The notes under the pieces were generated by a model, which made no database searches, had not been told where the DNA came from, and saw only the letters and a list, made by a program, of their open reading frames with translations. Shown here one piece after another: positions 1 through 11,151 of a DNA stretch of 64,000 bases. Within the stretch, counting starts at the first letter, position 1. Each line of letters starts with the position of its first letter. The position numbers and the translations under genes were made by a program. The stretch is taken from assembly GCA_018398575.1 (NCBI GenBank), contig JAGTXZ010000010.1:682001-746000 (forward strand). The letters are read 5' to 3'. This stretch comes from Ampelomyces quisqualis. Taxonomy: Eukaryota > Ascomycota > Dothideomycetes > Pleosporales > Phaeosphaeriaceae.

Positions 1-964
1 GCTCAAAAGCCGCGCGGGGCCCCTTTGGCAAGAACTTCGCCCTGAACAACATCGTCTCGAATCCGCTGCAGAGCTCGGCATGGGAGGGAGACGCGGAGCA
101 TGGCGGTGATGCCGGACTCGAGTTGTGGGTGCGAGGGAACCACGCCGACGGTCTCGTGAGCGGCTCCGAGATCGTCTCGTCCAGGAACGATGCGCTGCTG
201 GGAAGCTTTCGGGTCGGCATGAAGATGTCCAACTCGTCAGGCACATGCGGCGCCTTCTTCTTCGTGCGCCCGCCCCATCCTGTCGAGGTAGAAGAGACGC
301 TAACTATGTACAGTACTACAACAACTCTCAAGAGATTGACATGGAGTTCCTGTCGCATCAGTTCAACAACTCGGGCGGCGCAGTAAATCTTGTCCTGCAG
401 ACGCCAGACTCGATTGCGCATGGCTTCGACGCCTCCAACACCTCCGGCTTCCAAGTCAAACAGCTACCCTTCCGTCCCGACGACAGGTTCCACGAGTACC
501 GTTTCGACTGGACCAAGGACCGCGTCGCCTTCTACGTTGACGGCAAATTCCTGCACGAGATGACTGAGAATGTGCCGACCGAGGGCGGTGGCATCTTCTT
601 CAACCACTGGAGCAACGGTGACCCACTCTGGTCTGCTGGCCCTCCCGCGCAAGACACCGTCATGACATTATCTTACCTGAAAGCGTACTTCAACTCGACC
701 AACACGGAGCGATCACAAAACGCTTACCGCCAACGATGCCCAACGTACGATGCCGCCAAAGTCTGCGCCATCCCCTCGCAAGACGCACCTCCCGATCTAT
801 CAATCAAGAAAGGAGGCGCGAAAACCTACTTCTTCTCGCACCAAGCGGACATGACGCCAGGACAGACTGTATACCACAGCTCAGCGATAAGCTCTAGTGT
901 GCCATTACTGTCCCTCGTCGTCCCGTTGCTAGTCACTATGCTCAGCTGGTCACTGACTTTCTAG
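1..964 (+). CDS. GH16 (concanavalin-like glucanase) protein, GPI-anchored, 5' truncated by window start
   Basis: Secreted glycoside hydrolase family 16 protein, probably acting on cell-wall or plant beta-glucan. Exon 1 is open from base 3 to 263; an intron at 264-313 (GTGCGC donor, GCTAAC branch, TACAG acceptor, phase 0) joins it to 314-964. The join gives GAFFF-YYNNSQEIDMEFLS, and EIDME is the GH16 catalytic signature with its two acidic residues. Downstream residues (FHEYRFDW, FYVDGKFLHEM, FFNHWSNGDPLWS) are typical of the beta-jellyroll fold. The last 25 or so residues are hydrophobic after a small-residue stretch, as in a GPI-attachment signal, so the enzyme is likely plasma-membrane or wall bound. 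The signal peptide lies outside the window. It could belong to the chitin-glucan transglycosylase branch or another GH16 subfamily; the sequence alone does not settle this. Confidence 0.8.
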
Positions 965-2663
965 TAACACGACTATATCATGTAATAGACTACTTTAATT
1001 GTCACCACACTTGTCTCCATCCGCTCTCATCGAGCACACTACCGTAACCGCGAGCCTCTTATCGACCCGCAACTTCACGAGCGCATGAAGCATTGGCGAC
1101 GGCGTTATTTTCTGGGCACGCACAACCGCACATCTTGAGCGTTTAATTGTCCCCGCTCTTTCTCGGCAAACCTGCTGGATCCTGCCATTTGGACACAACC
1201 ACCACCCATCTTTTACCTGTCCTGGCTTTCTATTGCCGCGTAGTGTCTACTTCTGATTATTGTATATACCCCCTTTTTAACCAAGGCGCCTCCTGACGCT
1301 GCAGCTGGCTTGGTACGCCTTTTCAACTTTCACTTGGTTTATCCAGCCGTCATTATCTCTTCGCGGATTCCACCGCAGACACATTGACAACACCCTTATT
1401 TTTTGTTCAAGACAGGGAGAGCCAGCATGAGGCTAGGTTGTTTATGATGGGAGAGCAGGGGAAAAGGTGGCCAAGACGGCGGGCGAGGGCTAGTAGTAGT
1501 GGGATAGTATCAACGCACTGGAAAAGCGAATATATCATAGTCTAAAGATATAATTATACTAAATACGAGAAGAACGAACATCAGCTAATAATAAAACGAG
1601 CTTAAAAATAGGCTACGAGGTGTCGCACGACTGATCCTCCGCTCGAGAAAAACCGACTTCGTCCATAGCCGAATGCATAACACTTGCCTAAAAGGTACAC
1701 TTTTTCTCCATGGAGTACTCCGTACCCGCCCCACGAGCCAAGCGGCGTAGGTACGGAGTTATGTAGACGCCCCTCCCTGCCACTTACTCACCCGGGGCCA
1801 GCAACTTTGTTGTACAAGACAAGCTTTCGATAGTGTGCATAAGGCTACGGAGAGTTACGAGTAGTGTGCATAAGGCTAGTGCCTCACGAGGCTAGTGTAC
1901 ATGAGGCTAGTGCGCTTGGGGAATAAAGCGTGTTGGACAAGGCGGGGGGAGGCTGGGTGCGGAGAGGAAGGGGTGCCGGTGGGGTGCGGGCATTTTCCGG
2001 CAAAACTACCGGTAACGAAAAACTAAGTTCCTTCCGTACCTGCGACGCACAGGCAGATTTTTCCTCAAGAAGGGGGCTTGGTTGTTGGAAAAGAATTTGG
2101 TGGTGGATTGCGTTGCCATGGCGAGGTGTGGTGCGCTTTTTTTTTTGGCTTTTTTTTTTTTTCATGGACGGGTTTTTTTAGGCGCTTGCATCTGCTGCGG
2201 ACTCTTTATGAGCGTGGCTAACGGAGTAGTGACTCGCGCGTCACTTTGTCGAAAGGTAATGCTGACTTCTTCCGTGGTTTGAACTTTGGTCATGTCCGCA
2301 CTTACTGAGGGGGTTGGGGCGCCGAAGATGTGCTGTGCTGTGCTGTACTGTACCTTGGATACACGCCTCAGCAAAACACAAACGATGTGTACGTGTGGTA
2401 CCCGTTGGCTCTTGCTGGGAACATGATGTGCGCTTTCCAGCATTACACGGCGAGAGGTCGGTTCCTCTTTTGCTTGTGGTTGCATGCACGAGTTTGTGTT
2501 TCTCTTTGTCAATCTTCTCTTTTCAATACTCTTTTTGGCCATCGGACAGCTCTTTTGCTCCGTGTGCGTGGTTTGGCTGGCACGCTTTACTTGCTTCGAC
2601 ATCTTACGGCTTTTTGGACTGGTCTTTGATCAGATACTGTGACGAACACAACGGCGAGTAACG
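965..2663. other. Intergenic, 1.7 kb, no convincing gene
   Basis: Open frames here are short and low in complexity. Visible structure: three imperfect copies of a TAGTGTGCATAAGGCTA-like unit around 1831-1910, and two poly-T runs at about 2139-2162. The T runs could be upstream promoter elements of the gene at 2664 or simple slippage tracts. Confidence 0.6.
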
Positions 2664-3293
2664 ATGCGGACATTCACCACTTTCATACTTGTTCTACCAG
2701 TGTTGGCAGCTGTGAGGGTGGTTGAGAGGGATCTATCGCCTACATTAGAGGCTCGACCTGCTTCTGTACCTACTTCGGGATCTCCACTTGCGACGACAGC
2801 TGTTGGGTTGGATGTGCTTCAGTTTGTGACTATGCTACTATATCATGGATGGAGCTGATAACGCAGGCTTCATCAAGATGCAAATCTCATACCGGCGAGC
2901 GATCTCCCCGCTGTTGACCCAGTAGTGCCAGCAGCTCCAGTAGCAGCACCTCAACCCGCTATTTCCCCTCCTCCCTCAACCACAACGCCGCCTACTACCA
3001 CTTCAGCAACGTCCTTCGCCCCCGGCGTATACTCCGAGTTCACAACCATTCAATGGGTCGAGACGTGGATTGGAAGCACGTATTCAACATGGGTCCCGAA
3101 GACCATAGTGTTGCACTTCCGTACAATGAGTCCCGCACCGCCACCGGGTCGAGGCGAGATTGGCATGGGAACGCTGACGGGCGAGACTCAACAGCAAACC
3201 GTTGTCATGGGTGCCGCACCGTCGCAAGGGCCGGACTGGGTCAGAGGCGTTGTTGCAGCCATTGGGGTTGGAGTTGCTGGGTTCGTGGTGTAG
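2664..3293 (+). CDS. Small secreted, probably GPI-anchored Pro/Thr-rich protein; exon structure uncertain
   Basis: The ATG at 2664 opens with a good signal peptide (MRTFTTFILVLPVLAA). The first frame stops at 2858. The same frame reopens at 2862 and continues as a Pro/Ala/Thr-rich linker, then YSEFTTIQWVETWIGSTYS and a TWVPKTIVLHF segment, and ends at 3293 in a hydrophobic tail (VRGVVAAIGVGVAGFVV) like a GPI signal. At least one intron must remove the stops at 2856-2861; I could not choose its ends. Part of 2756-2850 also reads in another frame as a six-cysteine stretch, so a middle exon in that frame is possible. Family unknown; looks like a cell-surface or effector-like small protein. Only the start, the C-terminal exon and the secretion signals are well supported. 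Confidence 0.45.
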
Positions 3294-4238
3294 AAGACAT
3301 AGGGGTACGATGCTTATGAATCAATGTGGGAAAAGAGAAGGTAGGAAACTAATGAGGTTGGGGCACGATGCCAAACAGTCAGGTGGATTTCGATGCCGAA
3401 GCAAGGCGTGCAAAACGGCTAGAGCGAATTTTGTATATTGACCAACGACTATGATATGGTATACGCTGGAAGTATGAAGTACTTGATATGAGGACGAGGA
3501 CAAAAATATACCGCTTGATGCCTCCACGACTTGCGCAGCTGCATATCGATAGTGGAACATAGAAACAAGTCTCCCTGAACAGGCGTCAATTTTATCGACC
3601 TAGACGCGCCATCTTGTTTTAGCAACAAAACCCTCTGCGCAGAAAACGATACCTCTGATCGAAAATGTGTACGTTACAGCTCGCGAAGAACCAGTACAGT
3701 CACACCACTGCATACCGACTGAGGCGGTGAATCCTGTTTCGTTGGGACGCGTCGCAGATCGTTGCAGAAAGTAATCTCCAGCTAGGTCTTCAAATAGCAG
3801 CTGCGCGAAGGGTCATGGAGACTCGGAACGTTCCTCGTCACTTTCCTACTCCACCCGCGGTTAATGTGGTGTGATGCGCCGAGTAATGTGGCGCTACCTC
3901 GCGCCACCTTCACGTCTCCTCGCGTTATCCCCAATCGGTCCGATCCGACCGCTGACGCAGCTGCGACAACGTGATATGGTTGCATGAGTTTGCGCACCAC
4001 GAGATTCTGTCTCGATCCTGCTTGATCAACTCGGTGCTGTATAAGACGAAGAGGGAGGCTCTTCTATTTCATATCACCAGAATCAACATCAATTGACACA
4101 CGACAACCATCCGGTAACGAAGTACACTACCCGATTGGGACCATACGACTCAAATCTACACTGCCAAGATAGAGCATTTGATATCCGGTACACGCACAAA
4201 GATCATATCAGTCATTGAAAATACTTTCGGCATCTACA
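3294..4238. other. Intergenic; promoter of the F-box-like gene
   Basis: No supported gene. A TATA-like TGTATAAGA lies near 4037-4045, about 200 bp before the ATG at 4239, and the following AC-rich, pyrimidine-poor stretch looks like a 5' leader. A 72-codon minus-strand frame at 3782-4000 has no recognisable content. Confidence 0.5.
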
Positions 4239-5111
4239 ATGGTGAATTACTACTATGCAGCACATTTCAACACGCCGCTACATCAATCGCCAGTAGCGGT
4301 GACTACGCAACATCCATTCGGCATATCTTCTCATGCCTCGAACCTCCCAATGACGCCTGCAAAACCCCAGAGGCAAGACAGCGTCATGTCCGCGACCGAA
4401 CGACGTATATTATTTGCGAGCGGAAAGATCAATGAGCAAGAAGAATCGATCTTCTTCCGTCTACCAGCCGAACTGCGCAATCAAATCTACGAGATACTCC
4501 TGTGTGCCTCGACGCCAAACATCAAAGAGCTGGCTCGACCCGACTTCCATCTTCCTACGCCTGCAACACTCCACCCAGCGATTCTCTCAACATGCCGCAG
4601 GATCCACAAAGAAGCCAACGACCTCTTGTACACCACACACATCTTCCACGCCCATCCTTCCCTGTTGGCATCTCTCCCACACCTCAGTTCCCCTGCCAAT
4701 CCAGTCATCTACCCCGCCGTTCTTTCGAAAATCAGGCGTTGGCAACTTACCATCCGCCTTGATACCGATCCGCGTTTCACAATGTCACAAGCCACCGCTG
4801 CCTTCTCGGGCGCCGAATACCTAGACATCCGCGTGTGGCAGTCCATGTTCGATGGGTGCGATTCGTCTGTGCTGCGTCTGTTCTTGGGCGTCAGAGGCGT
4901 ACAGGTAGCCAAGGTCGGGGGCAGCAGGGACACGGAGTTGGCCAGGTGGTTGGAGAAACGCATGATGGGGCCTGTGGACAAAGAGGATAGTGATATATGC
5001 AGATGTGGGAATGAGAGTGGTATCTGGAAGTGTGGTATGTGTGCTAAAAAGGCGGATGTTAGTAGTGAGTGGTTTGACGCGAGGAATGCGTGGCAGTTTG
5101 GGAGTAGGTGA
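4239..5111 (+). CDS. F-box-like (2EXR/DUF7730-type) fungal protein with a C-terminal CxC...CxxC motif
   Basis: Single-exon gene of 290 codons; ATG at 4239 is the first in frame and has A at -3. Around residues 70-90 sits FRLPAELRNQIYEILL, the hallmark opening of a large fungal family of F-box-like proteins, followed by LHPAILSTCRRIHKEANDLLY, also typical. These proteins are thought to serve as adaptor-like scaffolds, but most are uncharacterised. Near the C-terminus (about 4998-5045) is CRCG...KCGMC, a CxC-x8-CxxC arrangement that could bind zinc and is not usual for this family. The rest is conserved only in general style. Function beyond the F-box-like module is unknown. Confidence 0.7.
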   Translation: MVNYYYAAHFNTPLHQSPVAVTTQHPFGISSHASNLPMTPAKPQRQDSVMSATERRILFASGKINEQEESIFFRLPAELRNQIYEILLCASTPNIKELARPDFHLPTPATLHPAILSTCRRIHKEANDLLYTTHIFHAHPSLLASLPHLSSPANPVIYPAVLSKIRRWQLTIRLDTDPRFTMSQATAAFSGAEYLDIRVWQSMFDGCDSSVLRLFLGVRGVQVAKVGGSRDTELARWLEKRMMGPVDKEDSDICRCGNESGIWKCGMCAKKADVSSEWFDARNAWQFGSR

Positions 5112-5316
5112 GGTTCTGGGCATGGGTTAAGGTATTTCTGGCGTTTTGTGGCACATTTAGGATTGAGATATATATCACTTAATCAAAGGGTTATTAAAGT
5201 ACATTTTGACGAACACAGGGTATCTTCACGACTACTTTCGTCCATGCGACAGCATATCCTGCCACCCCTCAGCACCATAAACCCACCCCATATCTCTGCA
5301 ACACACCTACATCTCC

Positions 5317-6391
5317 TCAACGTCTCAACCACGGCCGTCCCTTGAACACATCAACGACCTTCTCGCCACCCTGTCCCGTACTCCTCCTGCCTTCCTCCCG
5401 CCTCGAAGCCGGCAACAACCTGTACCCCCGCTCCTCAAACCGATCCACCATCCCGCCCTCAAAGCTCCCAAAAGACCCCGACACAATCCGCTCAGAACGA
5501 GCTGGAAGGCTCGGAGCTCGAGACGGAAGCAATCGATTCGCGCCATGGACCTGAGGACCTTCAGCACCTGACCAGTTCCAAGGCATTGTATGGGGTGTGG
5601 TGAAATTACCTTCGGGCACGTTTTGAATGGCCTTGTGCCGGCGCGTGGGAAGCGGCATTATAGGACGGTTGTGTGCGCCCAAGGGGTCGATGCCAGCGGA
5701 GGAGTGGTGGAATTGTGTTGTGTTGGGGTCGCGTGGCGGGTAAGGGGATTTTGGGGACGGGATGGGAGCGGGAGGGGTTTTGTGGAACTATGATTGAAAA
5801 AAAAGGTTATTATGTTGTTCTGCGTACTGATTTTGAGTGTGTGAGAGTTGGGGGACTTACGGAGATGTCTTGGTGGTGTAGACGCGCAAAGACGTTGGTC
5901 TTTGGGTCGTACTTTTCCTTTGGCTTGAAGGTGAACTTTTTCGCTGCTCGCTCTTTAGTCTTCGCTTCTTCAACCACTTCTTTTTTTGTCTTTGTCTCGG
6001 CTCCGATCTTCCTCTTCAATCCACCCTCCACCTTCTCCTTTGCCTCTTGACCCCACAGCTCCTTCTCCCGCACCTTCCTCTTCTCCCGATCCGTCAAGTC
6101 CGCATACACCGTGCCGCCAACGCTCTTCCAGACCTTGACGCCTTCGCCAAACACAGTCTCGATCTTGCGGTCCGTGTCGTCTGTCATCTTGTTGAGGTAG
6201 TACTGCGCTGTTCCTTCGTCGGCTTCGTCTTCGGTTTCGGAGCCCGAACCAGCGTCGTCGGGTGGGGGCAGAGTGGAAGAGGGTATGAGCGCAGTGGGCG
6301 TAAGGAATGAAGTGACATCGCCGCCGTTGCGGACGCGCAGGGTGGAAAGGAGATCGAGTTTGCGGCGTTTGAGGAGGGGAGGCGTGGGCAT
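5317..6391 (-). CDS. Conserved-type hypothetical nuclear protein, two exons, highly charged
   Basis: Start ATG at 6391 (MPTPPLLKRRKLDLLS); the frame upstream has only a GTG. Exon 1 is 6391-5861, the intron 5860-5788 has a perfect GTAAGT donor and a polypyrimidine/CATAG acceptor (73 nt, phase 0), and exon 2 is 5787-5317 ending in TGA. The product is 333 residues. It has an early KRRKLD basic cluster (possible nuclear signal), an acidic Glu/Asp patch, then a long Lys/Glu-rich stretch likely helical or coiled-coil (about residues 95-170) ending in KFTFKPKEKYDPKTNVFARLH. The C-terminal exon is Pro/Arg rich with WNWSGAEGPQVHGANRLL. I do not recognise the family. Confidence 0.65.
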
Positions 6392-7104
6392 GGTGGAGTT
6401 GGACTTGGTGTGGTCGTTGGGCACAGTGGGCGAGTTGAGGATGGGCTTGAGATCTCGTAAGAAGGGACTGGTGGTGAAATTTGAGGTCGAAAGCAGCCGA
6501 GTGGCTAGTCAAGCTTGCAGGTATGGTCGTGGTTGTGGTTGCCTGTAGGGCGAATATACAAGGGCGAGAGTGTGAGGAACGCGCACTTGAAGTTGAGGTC
6601 AAAGCTAGCTGCGTGGGTGATTTTACACGGGAATCTGTCTCTGTGGACTCTTCGTCAGGTAAGCACGTACTGGTCGCCATTAGAGCGCGTTGGGGCTAGG
6701 TTGACGTGTTGCTCGTGTGACTTTCACTGAGAGGTTTTGAAGGCCGGAACGCTTTTGGGTTAGTGCGACAAGTTGCTCAATCAGTAGAAGAAGATGCCTA
6801 TGCTGCGTCAGTCACCAGTCTACTTGGGAAGGCTAGTTTGTACTAGAGAATCGTTGAGGTATGTAAGCTCAGGAACGAGCTTGCAAAAAATGCCTAGTGA
6901 AAGAACGACACGGAGAGAATTATGACAACACTGTGCATCAAAGCTGTAAATCTGTTGGTCATGCCCAATTTTTGGAAACGTAGGTTTGAATAGTGCTTTG
7001 CGGACCGTCTTTAGGGCATTTCTGGTACTCTACTGACCCTGTGCATTTTTTTTGCATTCGCGCTTTATCTCTCCACTCTGTCGCTTCTGAAAAGGATTTC
7101 CGTA
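6392..7104. other. Intergenic between two minus-strand genes
   Basis: No supported coding frame. It contains the promoter of the gene ending at 5317 and the 3' flank of glyoxalase II. The short frames at 6481-6730 overlap the promoter and have no recognisable content. Confidence 0.5.
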
Positions 7105-8160
7105 CTATGAGTTGTCCTTCATTGAGCGCAGAGCTCCCATAACATCGATGGGATTCGTTTTGCCGGTGACCTTCTGAATCTCAGGGTCGTCCACACGCAT
7201 GAAAACATTGTGTTTCTAGAGATGTCAGCCATTATAAGACGATTTCTCCGTATGGATGGAACTGCCCACTTTCTCGTCACCAATGGTGAACTTGCCCTGC
7301 GTTTCTTTGTTGGCCTGCGAGTATTCGTCAAGCTTTTTGATCGCGTCGTTGTTGAGGACTGTCTTGGCGAATTTCACATTGCCTTTAGTATACTCGTGAC
7401 CTGGATAGACTTTTGTATCGTCCGGCAAGGATGCGAGAGTTTCGTTCAAGGCTTTGTGCATCTCCTTGGGTGTGCCTTCAAAGAAGCGTCCACAGCCACC
7501 AATGAACATGGTGTCTCCGGTGAACACTGCGCGGTCCTGGCCATCTTCGAAGAAAAAGCAGATACTATCTTGGGTGTGACAGGGCGTGTGAAGTGCCGTC
7601 ACGTTGATGGAGCCAACGTTGAATTTGAATTGATGGCTGGGTGTTTCCGAGACCAGAGCACAGTCACGGCCACCAACTACAGGAAGTCCGAACGCTTTAG
7701 ACTGTAATGTGTTAGCTGGAGTAATGAATCGATCAATATCATCGCACAATCTCCTTATTGCCTCCAGCGTGGTCATGATGGCTATTTGATGTCATAAGCA
7801 GTGGTTCTCAACCATGCAAGCTCCAACTTACTGATGCGTGTTGATTAGTTTCATGAGCTTGAAACCAGCATCAACTTTGGCTTTGAGATGCGACGAAACC
7901 CTAGCGTTAGACGTTAGCTTTGGCTACCTAGAACCTGCTAGATAGGCTCACTCTGGTGGGTTGGCTGGGTCAATGATGACAGCTTCCTTGGTCTTGTCGT
8001 CTGACACCAAATAGGCATAGTTGTTGCCGGTGCCCTCCCCTGCAAGAAGTTTAGTGCATCTAGAAAAACATACCGAAGCCATTTGGGTACTCTTACACAT
8101 GGGAATTGATTGGATATGCATGGCTTGTGTTCTGACTGGCTGCGTAGCTTCAGCAGTCAT
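7105..8160 (-). CDS. GLO2: Hydroxyacylglutathione hydrolase (glyoxalase II)
   Basis: Hydrolyses S-D-lactoylglutathione to D-lactate and glutathione, the second step of methylglyoxal detoxification. Six exons: 8160-8097, 8039-7952, 7900-7832, 7781-7748, 7701-7270, 7215-7105; introns 57, 51, 50, 46 and 54 nt, all GT-AG. Spliced product 265 residues from ATG 8160, or 252 from ATG 8121 (MHIQSIPMWEGTGNNYAYLV), which matches the usual cytosolic start; the upstream Met adds MTAEATQPVRTQA. Metallo-beta-lactamase ligands are all present: THHHDHAGG (intron 3 splits this motif), His in TPCHTQDS, Asp in FTGDTMF and His in YPGHEYT. GGCGRFFEG is also diagnostic. The C-terminal domain ends VTGKTNPIDVMGALRSMKDNS. 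Complete and apparently functional. Confidence 0.92.
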
Positions 8161-8598
8161 CCGTCTGCCCTGTTTCTCTGGTGTACCTTAATAATTGTTC
8201 TCGTAAATAATGCTGCCGGGTAGCGCTTGATTGCAACGCCGATTAAGCTCATCAGAAAGACACTGAAAACGAAGAATTGGGGAGTTGTTGTCAATGTCAT
8301 GCGAAGCAATGACGTGGTTACAAATACACGGCTGTCAAGTCACGTGGGGCTGTTCCAAAATGCGCTAGCTAAAGTCCCCTCCTCGGCTCGGCACGTGGGC
8401 GGAGAAGTGTATTTGACCGCGACGACACTCGGAGGTCGGCGTTCTGGCACGCGGCTACCCTCAAATTCATCACATTTTCAAGCTTTACAGGCGCTTTCCA
8501 AAATGCTGCATACAAACTGCGATGACGCTACGCCAAACTCACTATGCTGGAAACAACCATGACGCTCGTAACACATTACAACAACGCCACCTCGTTAT
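8161..8598. promoter_or_regulatory. GLO2 upstream region with two CACGTG boxes
   Basis: This 438-bp stretch lies upstream of GLO2 and downstream of the flavoprotein gene. It has two E-box palindromes, CACGTG at 8341-8346 and at 8392-8397, 51 bp apart. CACGTG is bound by fungal bHLH factors such as Cbf1-type proteins. Whether they act here is not known. Confidence 0.3.
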
Positions 8599-11151
8599 CT
8601 ACAAGAGCGCCTTCCAACATCTCTGGAGCTCTGGCTCACTCGAAAGGCCTTCGCTACTTAGGCGACTGTCTTGTGGATCGTACAGCGGGTCAGCTGTGAC
8701 TGTTGCTTGGATCTTCTTTCCAAAGTACTCAATCTCCACACTTTCGCCTTCTCGAACATTGCCTGGTAGCCATGCATACGCCACTGGCTTTCGAACGGTG
8801 TATCCAAAAGCTGCAGTGGTCACATAGCCGGCCGCTTTGCCGTTGTAGAAGACGGGCTCTTTGCCAAGGACCATTGACCGGCCGTCGTTGATGGTCAAAC
8901 ATCTCAAACGATGGGCAGATGTCTTCCTTGATAGTGGCTCTAGCGCAGCTTTCCCGACGAAGTCAACACTCTTATTCATTTGAATGGCATATGTCATACC
9001 AGCCTCCCACGGATTGTGCTCGGAGGACATGTCGGATCCTGAAGCTCGGATGCCCTTTTCAATACGCAGACCATTGAAAGCAGCACGACCTGCGGCAACA
9101 AGTCCGTGGGGCTTACCTGAGTGCCAGAGCAGATCCCACAAACGCTGGCCGTATTCCGGGGTTGTTTGAATTTCCCAGCCATGCTCCCCTACAAACGACT
9201 TCCGGAGCATCATGACTGGAATGCCAGCAAGACTTGTCTTCTTTAAACTCATGTACGGCAAGCCCTTGTCGGAGAAATCATCAAGGGTGACATCGCGAAT
9301 TACGTCGCGAGCCCGTGGACCCCAAACACCCAGGCAACAAGTACCACCAGTCACATCGCGAATTTGTGCCCATTGTCCCGGTATGTGCTTCTGCTGGCGG
9401 CGTGCTTCGCGTGCGAGGTATGCGAGATCCGTTGCGGTGTTTGCGCCGACCTGGAACAGGTCGTCGTCAATTCTGGAGACGAAGACATCGCTCATGATAC
9501 CACCATGAGCATTGAGCAGTAACGTGTGGGTAATAGAGCCTGGCTGTTTGGTAACATCGCTGGTGGTTAGGCGCTGCAGCAGATGCACAGCACCTGGCCC
9601 GGCTATCTCAAACCTATGGAAAGTGGTCATGTCATACATGGCTACAGCGTTACGGGTTTTCCACGCCTCAGCTGCAGCAATGGGCGAGTAGAATTTGGAT
9701 GACCAGGCATCGCGATCCACTGGCCGCCATTCTTTGGGCAAGGTGTTTACCAGGTTTGCGTTCGTTTCATACCAGTGTGGTCGTTCCCAGCCACCGACTT
9801 CCAGGAAAAAGGCCCCTTGCTCCCGTTGTCGAGCATGGAAAGGACTAAGACGAAGGTTCCGCGGGTTCTCTTTTGGCGCGAGGGGGTGGATGATATCGTA
9901 AATTTCCACAAAGTTTTGCTGCGAGGTTTCACTGACATACTCGGTGCTGAGCTGGACTTCTTCAAAACGAGTCAATTCGCATTCTGCCATGTCGATCCTC
10001 GAGCGGCCTTCGGTGAGCAATTCTGCTACTGCTCGAGCGATACCAGCGGAATGTGTTACCCATACAGCTTCAGCGACGAAGAAGCCGTCTAAGTTGGGTG
10101 CCTGTCCTACTACAGATCCGCCATCCGGCGTGAAGGAGAAGATGCCATTGAAACCCTCGGCAATTTCTGTTTCTCGGAGAACTGGAAGTAGCTCTTTGGA
10201 TGCTTTCCAAGCTGGCGCGAAGTCTTCAGGTGTGAATTCTAGACGGGATGGCATGTTCTTGTCGCTGACGTTTTGGGGAGTGACGCCTAGTGATCCGGCG
10301 TCGATGGGCATTGGTCGATGACCATAATAACCGATGCCGATCTGCTCGCCGTGCTCTCTGTAGTACAAGTCTTGGTCCTGATGTCGCAGAATCGGCAGCT
10401 CTGCGTTCTTTGCATTGATGTTCTTGTTCACCTCACGCCCCATCAGACAAGGAACAGGTGTCGTCTTTACGTACTGATGACCTAAAGGAAGCAATGGGAC
10501 CTTCAGTCCAATCATCTTTCCAATCTCAACGCCCCAAAACCCGGCACACGACACGATAATGTCTGCGGGAATCGAGCCATTGCTGGTGGTGACGCCGGTC
10601 ACATGGCCGGCTGCTTGCTCGATTCCAGTCACGACCGTGTGCTCGCGGTAGCTCACGCCAGCGTTGCGTGTGCTTTCAATGAGAATCTGTGTCGCTCGGG
10701 CCGCCAGTGCCAACCCGTCACTCGGAATGAATAGACCTCCAAGTATCAAATCCTTGTTCAGAAGGTGGTGTCTCTTGACACACTCCTTTGGGCTTATCAG
10801 ATGGGATTCAATGCCCCAAGACTGCGCATATCCGTGCTTTCGCTTGATCTCCTCCAGTCGCTCTGGGGTTGTGGCTACCTCTAGGCCTCCAAGCGCATTG
10901 AAGCAGTTTTCGCCATCCTTGTAAAGTGATGAAAGCTTTTCAACGGTATATTTCGCAAACAAGGTCATTGTTTTCGAGGGGTTCGTTTGGTATACGAGGC
11001 CAGGGGCGTGCGACGTTGAGCCTCCCGGTAAACTCAGCGGGCCCTGTTCGACAATAGTAATATTCTTCCATCCTCGCGAGACAAGCTCGTCCGCGAGATT
11101 GGTGCCGACGATGCCGGCACCAATAATAACTACGCGCTGAGAGGTATCCAT
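8599..11151 (-). CDS. FAD-dependent dimethylglycine/sarcosine dehydrogenase-like protein (DAO + GcvT domains)
   Basis: Intronless 850-codon gene, ATG at 11151. N-terminal dinucleotide-binding motif VVIIGAGIVGTNLADEL (GxGxxG at residues 11-16) followed by PGGSTSHAPGL, where the His (about 48) sits at the position that carries covalent FAD in dimethylglycine dehydrogenase. Domains in order: DAO oxidoreductase (1-390), FAO_M linker (about 390-445), GcvT aminomethyltransferase fold (about 450-740) and GcvT C-terminal barrel (about 750-845). This architecture oxidatively demethylates dimethylglycine or sarcosine, with tetrahydrofolate at the GcvT part accepting the one-carbon unit. No obvious mitochondrial presequence, so it may be cytosolic or peroxisomal. 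A Rieske oxygenase gene lies 1.8 kb away, consistent with glycine-betaine breakdown. Exact substrate is inferred. Confidence 0.85.
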   Translation of the reverse strand: MDTSQRVVIIGAGIVGTNLADELVSRGWKNITIVEQGPLSLPGGSTSHAPGLVYQTNPSKTMTLFAKYTVEKLSSLYKDGENCFNALGGLEVATTPERLEEIKRKHGYAQSWGIESHLISPKECVKRHHLLNKDLILGGLFIPSDGLALAARATQILIESTRNAGVSYREHTVVTGIEQAAGHVTGVTTSNGSIPADIIVSCAGFWGVEIGKMIGLKVPLLPLGHQYVKTTPVPCLMGREVNKNINAKNAELPILRHQDQDLYYREHGEQIGIGYYGHRPMPIDAGSLGVTPQNVSDKNMPSRLEFTPEDFAPAWKASKELLPVLRETEIAEGFNGIFSFTPDGGSVVGQAPNLDGFFVAEAVWVTHSAGIARAVAELLTEGRSRIDMAECELTRFEEVQLSTEYVSETSQQNFVEIYDIIHPLAPKENPRNLRLSPFHARQREQGAFFLEVGGWERPHWYETNANLVNTLPKEWRPVDRDAWSSKFYSPIAAAEAWKTRNAVAMYDMTTFHRFEIAGPGAVHLLQRLTTSDVTKQPGSITHTLLLNAHGGIMSDVFVSRIDDDLFQVGANTATDLAYLAREARRQQKHIPGQWAQIRDVTGGTCCLGVWGPRARDVIRDVTLDDFSDKGLPYMSLKKTSLAGIPVMMLRKSFVGEHGWEIQTTPEYGQRLWDLLWHSGKPHGLVAAGRAAFNGLRIEKGIRASGSDMSSEHNPWEAGMTYAIQMNKSVDFVGKAALEPLSRKTSAHRLRCLTINDGRSMVLGKEPVFYNGKAAGYVTTAAFGYTVRKPVAYAWLPGNVREGESVEIEYFGKKIQATVTADPLYDPQDSRLSSEGLSSEPELQRCWKALL

